A stretch of 5,971 nt of DNA, from NCBI GenBank assembly GCA_002694065.1, contig NZKZ01000113.1, positions 3,858 to 9,828 of the forward strand, in the 5' to 3' direction. A model generated the notes under the pieces. That model did no database searches. It saw only the letters and a list, made by a program, of their open reading frames with translations, and was not told where the DNA came from. The position numbers were made by a program, and so were the translations under genes. This DNA is from Acidiferrobacter sp. (GTDB taxonomy: Bacteria; Pseudomonadota; Gammaproteobacteria; Arenicellales; UBA868). This document shows positions 1 through 5,962 of the stretch, piece by piece (position 1 is the stretch's first letter; each line of letters starts with the position of its first letter).

Positions 1-702
1 CTCGAAATCGCGACCGAGGCCGATAGGCGGGACAGCGGTTGGGAATACCAAAGTTCCGACATGGAAATGATTCTGCGCAACCGGGCGGGCAAGGAGAGCC
101 GGCGCAAGATCAGTTCCCGCCAACTTGAGGTCGAAGGGGATGGCGACAAAACCCTCTCACTGTTCCACGAACCGCGAGATGTCCGGGGGACGGCAATGCT
201 GACTTTTTCCCACGGTCTCGAACCGGATGATCAATGGCTTTACCTGCCAGCAATCAAGCGGGTAAAACGTATTTCTTCGCGAAACCGGTCGGGCCCCTTC
301 ATGGGCAGCGAATTTGCGTTCGAAGATCTGAGTTCCCAGGAACTCGCTAAATATGATTATCGATATTTGCGAGATGAAACCTGTGACGTCTATCAATGCT
401 ATGTGATCGAACGCATTCCCCTCTACGACAACTCCGGTTACACGCGCCAGATTGTCTGGCTGGATCAGGCTGAATTCCGATCCATCAAGATCGAATACTA
501 CGACCGCAAGGATGAACTGCTGAAGACCCTGGATTTTTCTGACTACCAGGAATACCCGGGGGGTTACTGGCGTGCAGACCAGATGGAAATGACCAACCAT
601 CAAACAGGGAAAAGTACGACCCTGCTTTGGTTCAACTATGATTTTGAAACCCCGCTTGATAGCGGAGATTTCAATAAGAATGCCCTAAAACGCCTATTGT
701 GA
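1..702 (+). CDS. Outer membrane lipoprotein-sorting protein (LolA-like), 5' end missing
   Basis: The reading frame is open from base 1, so the gene starts upstream; 233 residues are visible, and family members are usually about 250-270, so roughly the signal peptide and a few residues are missing. The ATG at 61 is internal. Family hallmarks are seen in order: EADRRDSGW at the left edge, LEVEGDGDKTLSLF, DVRGTAMLTFSH, DQWLYLPAIKRVKRISS, GPFMGSEFAFEDLSSQE, and near the end the motif NHQTGKSTTLLWFNY. This is the periplasmic LolA/LolB-like half-barrel fold family annotated as 'outer membrane lipoprotein-sorting protein', distinct from true LolA. Members usually lie beside RND/MMPL exporters and are thought to carry lipids or lipoproteins across the periplasm; the actual cargo is unknown. 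Its stop overlaps the start of the next gene (GTGA), which implies translational coupling. Family assignment is firm; molecular function is inference. Confidence 0.9.
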   Translation, partial: LEIATEADRRDSGWEYQSSDMEMILRNRAGKESRRKISSRQLEVEGDGDKTLSLFHEPRDVRGTAMLTFSHGLEPDDQWLYLPAIKRVKRISSRNRSGPFMGSEFAFEDLSSQELAKYDYRYLRDETCDVYQCYVIERIPLYDNSGYTRQIVWLDQAEFRSIKIEYYDRKDELLKTLDFSDYQEYPGGYWRADQMEMTNHQTGKSTTLLWFNYDFETPLDSGDFNKNALKRLL

Positions 703-1916
703 TTGCGTTGGGCAGAGGGTGCTGGTGTTCACGGCTTATCGCCGGGATTCTGGGCGCCTTGGCGGTTGCCTCTTCCTCATGGGGAGATGTCGACCGGCAA
801 TTTGAACTTTCACTTTCGGGGCAGTTTTTCCCCAATATCAAGTCCAGCTCAGCCGATGTTCGCCAGCAGTTTCTTACGGGTCTTGAGGCTGAGTTCACCA
901 GCGATTTTGATTCCGACCATCTGATCGGCACGTTTCTGCCCTACGGCCGCATTGCCTCCACCGGAGGTGAGATGAATCATGCTGACATTCGGGAATTGAA
1001 CCTGCTGTATACCGCAGACCACTGGGAGGCGATTGCCGGCATCAGCCGGGTATTCTGGGGCGTAACCGAATCCGGACATCTGGTGGACATCATCAATCAG
1101 ACCGATCGGCTCGAGGGCTTCGACGGGGAAGACAAACTCGGGCAACCGATGGTCAGAACGAGTCACCTGTTCGATCAGGACGTGCTGGACTTATATGTAC
1201 TCCCCGGCTTTCGCGAGCGCGCGTTCCTGCCGTCAGACCAGCCCTTAGCTCTGCCCTTTCCCATAGAAGAAGACAAAGCGCTCTATGGGGCCCGCAATGG
1301 ACAACAGCACGTGGATCTAGCAGCGCGGTTTTCCGGTTATCGAGGCATGGTCGACTATGGTCTTTCGTGGTTTAGCGGCACCTCACGTGACCCGGAGTTC
1401 ATTGCCCAGTCCAACGGGACATTCCGGCCTCGATATCCCCTAATCAATCAGTGGGGTCTGGATGTTCAATTGACCCTGGACAGTTGGCTCTGGAAGCTTG
1501 AGGCGATTCACAGAGCCTTTGAGACCGAGGCACTTACCAGTGACTTTAGCGCCGGTATCGGCGGAGCCGAGTACACAATTTACGAACTTGCGGATTCGCT
1601 CTTTGATCTTGGCCTGCTCGCAGAATGGCATGTCGACAGTCGTGATGACCGCACCACGGTGCCGCTACAGAACGACCTCTTTGTCGGGATGCGGGCCTCA
1701 TTCAATGACACCCAAAGTTCAGAGTTTCTGGCGGGCGTCTTCTCCGACCTTGACGACCGCAGTGGCAGTTTCCGACTAGAAGCCAGTCGGAGAGTGCTGG
1801 ACGATGCCCGGATCACACTGGAAGCACAGACGTTCCTTGATGTCGATCCGGATAACGCTATCTCTTATCTTCAGGACAGCGATTTCATCGTTCTATCCCT
1901 TCAGCTGTTTTTCTAG
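699..1916 (+). CDS. Secreted protein, probable outer-membrane beta-barrel
   Basis: 405 residues from a GTG start that overlaps the previous stop by four bases; no Shine-Dalgarno is evident, which fits coupling to the upstream gene. Residues 1-29 look like a Sec signal peptide: Arg residues at 6 and 12, a hydrophobic stretch LIAGILGALAVA, then SSSWG with cleavage near residue 24 or 29. The mature part is rich in alternating polar/hydrophobic stretches and aromatic residues, and the protein ends LSLQLFF; a C-terminal Phe is the usual BAM recognition signal of outer-membrane barrels. The stretch FWGVTESGHLVDIINQTD (residues about 124-141), followed by a GEDKLGQPMV motif, is one I associate with hypothetical proteins found next to lipoprotein-sorting proteins and RND exporters. 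I cannot name a characterised family. It probably forms the outer-membrane part of that envelope system; a porin-like role is possible. Reading-frame confidence is high, function moderate. Confidence 0.8.
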   Translation: MIALGRGCWCSRLIAGILGALAVASSSWGDVDRQFELSLSGQFFPNIKSSSADVRQQFLTGLEAEFTSDFDSDHLIGTFLPYGRIASTGGEMNHADIRELNLLYTADHWEAIAGISRVFWGVTESGHLVDIINQTDRLEGFDGEDKLGQPMVRTSHLFDQDVLDLYVLPGFRERAFLPSDQPLALPFPIEEDKALYGARNGQQHVDLAARFSGYRGMVDYGLSWFSGTSRDPEFIAQSNGTFRPRYPLINQWGLDVQLTLDSWLWKLEAIHRAFETEALTSDFSAGIGGAEYTIYELADSLFDLGLLAEWHVDSRDDRTTVPLQNDLFVGMRASFNDTQSSEFLAGVFSDLDDRSGSFRLEASRRVLDDARITLEAQTFLDVDPDNAISYLQDSDFIVLSLQLFF

Positions 1917-1959
1917 TGTTGTTCTAAAACGTCGGCCGACCCGGTGGATCGCAGCAGTC

Positions 1960-1975
1960 CTGCCGGAATCGGCAG
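1960..1975. repeat. Perfect inverted repeat CTGCCG-GAAT-CGGCAG
   Basis: Two six-base arms around a four-base centre. As RNA it would make a short GC-rich hairpin, but the following bases TACTGG are not a T-tract, so it is a poor intrinsic terminator. As DNA it has the CTG-N10-CAG outline of a LexA operator but a GC-rich interior, unlike the AT-rich core LexA prefers. It could be a weak second operator, another regulator's site, or a hairpin ending the upstream transcript. Confidence 0.5.
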
Positions 1976-1978
1976 TAC

Positions 1979-2009
1979 TGGACAGGATCCGGAAATAACT
2001 GTATATATG
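1979..2009 (+). promoter_or_regulatory. Predicted sigma-70 promoter of lexA-imuA-imuB
   Basis: TGGACA at 1979-1984 matches the -35 consensus TTGACA at five of six positions. Seventeen bases later TATATA (2002-2007) is a fair -10 element; TATATG at 2004-2009, with a 19-base spacer, is a less likely alternative. The -10 element lies inside the LexA operator, so bound LexA would block RNA polymerase, the standard autorepression arrangement. Transcription would start around 2014-2016, giving a leader of about 35 bases. Predicted by eye from consensus only. Confidence 0.6.
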
Positions 2010-2014
2010 AACAG
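1999..2014. promoter_or_regulatory. LexA operator (SOS box)
   Basis: CTGTATATATGAACAG matches the E. coli-type consensus CTGTATATATATACAG at 14 of 16 positions, with both CTG/CAG half-site ends intact and flanking TA on the right as in the extended consensus. It overlaps the predicted -10 element and lies 36 bases before the lexA start. It should be bound by the LexA encoded just downstream, whose recognition helix is of the E. coli type, giving DNA-damage-inducible and self-limited expression of the operon. Confidence 0.94.
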
Positions 2015-2050
2015 TATTTTGAATTCTGTCTAATCCGAATCCACGACGCC

Positions 2051-2656
2051 ATGAACAGACCCCTCACTGCACGGCAACTGCAGGTGCTGGAATGTATCCA
2101 GGCCTTTGTCGACACCACCGGTATGCCCCCAACCCGCGCTGAAATTGCCAAGCAACTGGGATTTCGCTCAGCCAATGCGGCGGAGGAGCACCTGCGCGCC
2201 CTGGCCCGCAAGGGTGTTATCGAACTTCAGTCTGGCGCATCCCGGGGCATACGGTTGCTGACCCCATCCGGAGTGCCTGTTGTAGGTGAGGTGGCTGCCG
2301 GCAACCCGATCCTGGCAACCGAGCACATTGAAGATCATTATCCTCTGCCACCAAGGCTGTTTCGGCCACAGGCTCACTATTTATTGCGTGTGCGTGGGAT
2401 GAGCATGCGTGATGCCGGTATCCTTAATCGTGACCTGCTGGCTGTGCACCGTACACGAGAAGCTGCCAATGGACAGATTGTGGTCGCTCGGCTGGATGAC
2501 GAAGTCACTGTCAAGGAATTCCGACGTCGGGGAAATATCGTTACCCTGATCCCTAAAAATCCCGATTTCGACTCTGTGCGTATCGATCTGCGCCAACAGC
2601 CATTGGCTATTGAAGGAATTGGCGTTGGGGTGATACGAAATGACTCTCTGCCGTGA
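2051..2656 (+). CDS. lexA: SOS transcriptional repressor LexA (self-cleaving)
   Basis: 201 residues, one shorter than E. coli LexA. Residues 1-70 form the winged helix DNA-binding domain: LTARQLQVLECI at the start, PPTRAEIAKQLGF, then the recognition helix RSANAAEEHLRALARKG, with Ser40, Asn42, Ala43, Glu45 and Glu46 in the positions used by E. coli LexA to read CTGT. The cleavage site is Ala83-Gly84 in VGEVAAGNP. The C-terminal S24 peptidase-like domain carries Ser118 (VRGMSMRD) and Lys155 (VTVKEF), the catalytic dyad that performs RecA-stimulated autocleavage. All key residues are present, so it should be functional. It is first in an operon with imuA, its last base positions being shared with the imuA start. 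Expression is autoregulated through the box at 1999-2014. Whether it is the cell's only LexA or a second, cassette-specific copy (as LexA2 in Pseudomonas putida) cannot be judged here. Confidence 0.97.
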   Translation: MNRPLTARQLQVLECIQAFVDTTGMPPTRAEIAKQLGFRSANAAEEHLRALARKGVIELQSGASRGIRLLTPSGVPVVGEVAAGNPILATEHIEDHYPLPPRLFRPQAHYLLRVRGMSMRDAGILNRDLLAVHRTREAANGQIVVARLDDEVTVKEFRRRGNIVTLIPKNPDFDSVRIDLRQQPLAIEGIGVGVIRNDSLP

Positions 2657-3315
2657 GTCTGGAATCCTGCCTACAGCGGCGGGATATCTGGCGCGGCAAG
2701 AAAGCAGTCCAATCCGGGGATGCTGTCGCAACCGGTTTCGCTGCGCTTGACCAACATCTGCCAAACGGTGGATGGCCCCAGCATGCCCTCACTGAAATAC
2801 TGATAGAAGATATTGCCTACAGTCCGTTATGGCTGCTCATGCCCGCTCTTGGCAGAATCATATCCTCACGCCCCTGGCAGATCTGGATCGCACCACCCGC
2901 TATCCCCTACCCACCCGGCTTGAGTCAGCACGGGCTGGATCTGTCCAAGATCCTGCTGATCAATACATCAGATCCGGCAGACATCCTGTGGTCGGCAGAG
3001 CAGGCATTGCGCTCACGCGCATGCAGTGCAGTGCTGTGCTGGCCCGGCAGGCTGCGCCAGTCCGCCACACGAAGACTGCAACTGGCTGCCGAACAGGGAG
3101 GCGGGCTGGGTATCTGCTTTCAGAATGAGAGCGCACTCAATACTCATAGCATGGCCGCGCTCAAACTGCATTGCCGCAATACTGATGATGGCTTGTGCAT
3201 CGACCTGATCAAGTGCCGTGGTGGCCCGCTGCATCAAAATCTGATGGTGACGCATCCCTTATCCCGATCTACATCAATACTCAGACAGCATCAGGATGCG
3301 TCAAGAAAGACTTAG
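2653..3315 (+). CDS. imuA: Translesion synthesis-associated protein ImuA
   Basis: 220 residues from a GTG that overlaps the lexA stop (GTGA). ImuA is a cytoplasmic RecA-like/SulA-like protein of the damage-inducible mutasome; with ImuB it supports error-prone synthesis by ImuC/DnaE2. Family landmarks are seen in order: ATGFAALDQHLPNGGWPQHA (residues 26-45) followed by LTEIL, WQIWIAPPAIPYPPGLSQHG (75-94), SAEQALRSRACSAVLCWPG (114-132), RLQLAAEQGGGLG (141-153) and LIKCRGGP (185-192). Where RecA has its Walker A loop after EI, this protein reads EILIEDIAYSPLW with no GK[S/T], as expected for ImuA, so ATP binding is unlikely. The region around 51-60 is more divergent than usual. No Shine-Dalgarno lies just before the GTG, which suggests coupling to lexA translation. 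Overlaps imuB by 20 bases. Confidence 0.92.
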   Translation: MSLESCLQRRDIWRGKKAVQSGDAVATGFAALDQHLPNGGWPQHALTEILIEDIAYSPLWLLMPALGRIISSRPWQIWIAPPAIPYPPGLSQHGLDLSKILLINTSDPADILWSAEQALRSRACSAVLCWPGRLRQSATRRLQLAAEQGGGLGICFQNESALNTHSMAALKLHCRNTDDGLCIDLIKCRGGPLHQNLMVTHPLSRSTSILRQHQDASRKT

Positions 3316-4870
3316 CATTGTCGGCCAGTTGCATCAGCATGCAAAGTATCGAACTGCTCTGCCAGTTCCGGTATGCGACAACCCTGATTTCACTCGCTCG
3401 CCATCAGGTACCCTGCCCAAGGCACGACACCCTGTTGTTCAGCAACCTCTCTGGGTTGCCGTGTCTTTCCCCTTTCTGCCGCTGGAAGCGCTTGGCAAAA
3501 CCACGCAGCAGCAACCGACGGCTGTTTATGCCCAACGGGGTCAGATACACATCATCATTACCTCCAACCCTCTGGCTCAAAAAAGCGGTATACGATCCGG
3601 AATGACACTCACCGCAGCGCAGGTGCTAAACCCTGCACTACAGATAGTGCCTCAAGATGTATCGGCCGAAACCGATTGGCTTGCACGACTCGCTCTGTTG
3701 GCAGGCCGCTGGACACCAGTGGTTAGTATTGTCGGGGATAATCTGCTGCTGGAAATCAGCGGAAGCACAAGACTGTTCGGTGGTGTCAACCAGCTTCTTG
3801 GGAAGATCCGCTCTGGGTTGGCTTTTGAAGCGCAATCACCCTGCGTCAGCGCCATGCCTACAGCCGCCAGCGCGCTGTTATGTGTTCGCAACGGAAAATC
3901 TTTATGCATCGCCACAAAAGAAAGGATACATGCCGCCATACGTGATCTGCCGGCAAGCGCAGTAGTGGCCGGCGCCAAAAAGGAGCGGGCATTAAAGCAG
4001 TACGGCATCAGCACTGTGGGCGATCTGCTGCGCCTTCCCAGAGATGGGCTGGCCCGGCGCCTGGGCCCAGATCTTGTTCATCAACTGGACAAACTTCTGG
4101 GGAAGCAGGCTGATCCTCAAGCGGCAATTACACCACCGCCGGTATTTCAACAGGCTTCCGTATTTGATCCCGGCATTGCCAATACCGAGCAGCTTATGCC
4201 TTTTATGGAGATCCTGCTGGGAAAGCTGCAAGCCCATCTTATCCAGCATCACGTTCTGGCCGAACAGCTCGAGTGGCATCTTCTCAATGACTCCAATTCT
4301 TCAGCCCGCATTCCGGTATACCTGACACATCCCCGCCGGAATGCTCTCGATCTTATGAAGCTCTGTCGACTTGCGTTTGAAAGATTCCAGACACGAGATC
4401 TGATTACGCATCTTTCACTCAAGGTCAACCGTTTTGCGCCACTGCCTTCTTCGAGCGAGGATCTTTTTTCGATACTGCCCAGAACAGCAGACCGTGAAGC
4501 CTCTCTGGTTGAACGGTTACAAAATCGACTTGGCAGACAGGCAGTACAGGGCATTGGCATGCAGCCAGATCACCGGCCGGAAAAAGCCTGGAGCCGATGC
4601 GCGGTCGGCAAAGCAGTCGCTTTGCCGCATGGCGCACAACGGCCGCTATGGTTATTTGACACGCCTCGTTCCGTACAGATGTCCAATGGGCAATTGCTTC
4701 TGGGGAGCCAGTCACTTCTGCTGCAACGCCCGCGCGAACGCATCTGCAGCGGGTGGTGGGACAGTCAATCCATTCGCCGCGATTATTATCATGCAAAAAC
4801 CGCTGCGTTGAGGGCATGGGTCTTCCGTGACCTCGACAGCGGAATCTGGCGACTGCATGGTATCTTCTGA
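3296..4870 (+). CDS. imuB: Y-family DNA polymerase-like protein ImuB (catalytically inactive)
   Basis: 524 residues. ImuB is the hub of the SOS mutasome: it binds the beta clamp and bridges ImuA and ImuC/DnaE2. Order: N-terminal extension (1-50), palm beginning LWVAVSFPFLPLEAL (52-66), AQKSGIRSGMTLTAAQ (94-109), a helix-hairpin-helix-like part with KKERALKQYGISTVGDLLRL (228-247), little-finger region to about 380, then the C-terminal domain with RPLWLFDTP (449-457), SGWWDSQSIRRDYYHAKT (485-502) and WRLHGIF at the end. Catalytic acids of active Y-family enzymes are missing: the first palm strand reads VAVSFPF instead of VDMDCFF, and SIDEA is replaced by SIVGD (144-148). DLF at 389-391 is where a clamp-binding QLxLF motif is expected, but its Gln is replaced. 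The ATG at 3296 is used because no other ATG precedes the palm; TTG at 3329 is an alternative, and either leaves an extension. No strong Shine-Dalgarno. Confidence 0.93.
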   Translation: MRQERLSIVGQLHQHAKYRTALPVPVCDNPDFTRSPSGTLPKARHPVVQQPLWVAVSFPFLPLEALGKTTQQQPTAVYAQRGQIHIIITSNPLAQKSGIRSGMTLTAAQVLNPALQIVPQDVSAETDWLARLALLAGRWTPVVSIVGDNLLLEISGSTRLFGGVNQLLGKIRSGLAFEAQSPCVSAMPTAASALLCVRNGKSLCIATKERIHAAIRDLPASAVVAGAKKERALKQYGISTVGDLLRLPRDGLARRLGPDLVHQLDKLLGKQADPQAAITPPPVFQQASVFDPGIANTEQLMPFMEILLGKLQAHLIQHHVLAEQLEWHLLNDSNSSARIPVYLTHPRRNALDLMKLCRLAFERFQTRDLITHLSLKVNRFAPLPSSSEDLFSILPRTADREASLVERLQNRLGRQAVQGIGMQPDHRPEKAWSRCAVGKAVALPHGAQRPLWLFDTPRSVQMSNGQLLLGSQSLLLQRPRERICSGWWDSQSIRRDYYHAKTAALRAWVFRDLDSGIWRLHGIF

Positions 4871-4906
4871 TCTTCGCCCTTGCGCACCAGCCGAGACAGA
4901 TCTCAG

Positions 4907-5962
4907 ATGAATTTACCCTCCACGCGAGACAACCAGCGTCGGGTTTTTCTGTCCGAAACCGATTTTGCTGACAGCCGGCTTTCCCCGCTACAGCAGGATG
5001 CCTCCTTCCGGCGCTATTTTTGCATTGACGATGGCGAACACGGCTGCTTGCTCATGGATGCCCCGCCTGAAACCGAAAATCTCACGGCGTGGCTTGAGAT
5101 TGGGAACCACCTTAACCAGCTTGGACTGCGCGCTCCTGCTGTACTGCGGTCTGACACGGATACCGGTTTTGCCCTGATCGAGGATTTCGGCAGCAGGACG
5201 TTCACCCGACTCCTCGATGCAGGCGAGTCTCACGAGGTGCTGTATACGCAGGCCATTGATCTTCTGATTCATCTTCACCAGCATCCCAATGCCTTGCTGG
5301 AGGGTCTCAAGCCTTATGACTTTCAAGCCCTCATGGACGAAGCGTTGCTGCTGCCTGACTGGTTTTTGCCGCTACTCTCAGGCCAACCCACGGCATCGCA
5401 GCAACGAGAGAGCTATCAGCAGATCTGGGGCGCCGTGTTCGACTCTTTACCGACACCGGCAATCTCATTGGTTCTGCGGGACTTTCATGTGGACAATCTG
5501 ATGCAGCTCCCGGCAAACGAGCCCTTGAGGCAAATCGGACTATTGGATTTTCAGGATGCCCTGATCGGGCCAATGGCCTATGACCTGATGTCCTTGCTCG
5601 AGGATGCCCGTCGGGATCTGCCCTCGCCCCTTGTCAATGCAATGCGGGAGCGGTATCTGCAGGCGATGCCTCTTCTGGATCTCGAGAACTTCCAGTTATG
5701 GTATCGAATTCTGGCTGTCCAGCGGCACTGCAAAGTCGCCGGTATCTTTAGTCGACTCGCTATCCGCGACGACAAAGCACAGTATCTCAAGCATATCCCC
5801 CGGGTACTTGGACTGCTCCAGCCCCATTTGGAAGAACCCCTGCTTCGTCCACTTGGCGATTGGTTACGTGCCTGTGGCGTCACCAGCAATCGCCTGACAA
5901 TTCCGAGCGATTACCGTAGCGTCCGCACGACACTGGGGATTATCGACCCCTCGTCAGATTGA
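4907..5962 (+). CDS. amgK: N-acetylmuramate/N-acetylglucosamine kinase AmgK-like phosphotransferase
   Basis: 351 residues from ATG 4907, preceded by a weak GAGA at 4893-4896; an in-frame TTG at 4880 would add nine residues but has no support. The protein has the aminoglycoside-phosphotransferase (APH) kinase fold. DASFRRYF (31-38) is the glycine-poor N-lobe motif typical of AmgK, LLMDAPPETEN (48-58) follows, and GFALIEDFGSRTF (87-99) is the hinge. The catalytic loop VLRDFHVDNLM (189-199) has Asp192 as base and Asn197 as metal ligand; LLDFQDALIGPMAYDL (212-227) supplies the second metal ligand, Asp214. AmgK phosphorylates the anomeric position of MurNAc and GlcNAc in the cytoplasm, feeding MurU and bypassing de novo UDP-MurNAc synthesis during peptidoglycan recycling. 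The usual partner murU is not within the window, though only nine bases remain after the stop. It follows imuB by 36 bases on the same strand, so co-transcription is possible. APH fold is certain; the AmgK name is likely but rests on motifs. Confidence 0.85.
   Translation: MNLPSTRDNQRRVFLSETDFADSRLSPLQQDASFRRYFCIDDGEHGCLLMDAPPETENLTAWLEIGNHLNQLGLRAPAVLRSDTDTGFALIEDFGSRTFTRLLDAGESHEVLYTQAIDLLIHLHQHPNALLEGLKPYDFQALMDEALLLPDWFLPLLSGQPTASQQRESYQQIWGAVFDSLPTPAISLVLRDFHVDNLMQLPANEPLRQIGLLDFQDALIGPMAYDLMSLLEDARRDLPSPLVNAMRERYLQAMPLLDLENFQLWYRILAVQRHCKVAGIFSRLAIRDDKAQYLKHIPRVLGLLQPHLEEPLLRPLGDWLRACGVTSNRLTIPSDYRSVRTTLGIIDPSSD

Larger units (their letters stand above)
1917..2050. promoter_or_regulatory. 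Intergenic control region between envelope operon and lexA
   Basis: This 134-base gap is the only sizeable non-coding stretch. It holds, in order, a 10-base palindrome GTCGGCCGAC (1931-1940), a 16-base inverted repeat (1960-1975), a likely -35 element, the LexA box and its overlapping -10 region, and a 36-base leader. The leader has no clear Shine-Dalgarno before the lexA ATG: the ten bases in front are CCACGACGCC, so lexA may be translated with low efficiency. No hairpin followed by a T-run is present, so the upstream operon has no recognisable intrinsic terminator here. Confidence 0.7.

Noticed and set aside
849..1166. 105-codon open frame on the minus strand
   Set aside because: Antisense to the barrel gene, no recognisable motif and no plausible promoter context; a shadow of the coding frame.
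1931..1940. GTCGGCCGAC palindrome as an intrinsic terminator of the envelope operon
   Set aside because: The palindrome has no loop and is not followed by a T-run; a GC-rich 10-base palindrome can occur by chance.
2011..2029. ACAG...CTGT arrangement as a second LexA operator
   Set aside because: The half-sites are inverted relative to an operator and one belongs to the true box; the sequence after CTGT at 2026 does not match the consensus.
3195..3605. 136-codon + strand frame spanning the imuA-imuB junction
   Set aside because: It overlaps conserved ends of both genes in a third frame and its translation has no family features. I considered it as evidence of a frameshift at the start of ImuB, but the palm strand LWVAVSFPF is in the main imuB frame and intact.
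4425..4817. Long open frames on both strands inside imuB (for example 4425-4817 minus and 4434-4811 plus)
   Set aside because: They lie wholly inside imuB, whose C-terminal motifs are conserved through this stretch, and their translations show no recognisable domain.
4880..4906. TTG at 4880 as the amgK start
   Set aside because: It gives nine extra residues with no similarity to the family, a rare start codon and no ribosome binding site; ATG 4907 fits the usual length better.
5240..5251. CTGTATACGCAG inside amgK as a LexA box
   Set aside because: The CTG and CAG half-sites are 6 bases apart instead of 10, and it lies in coding sequence.
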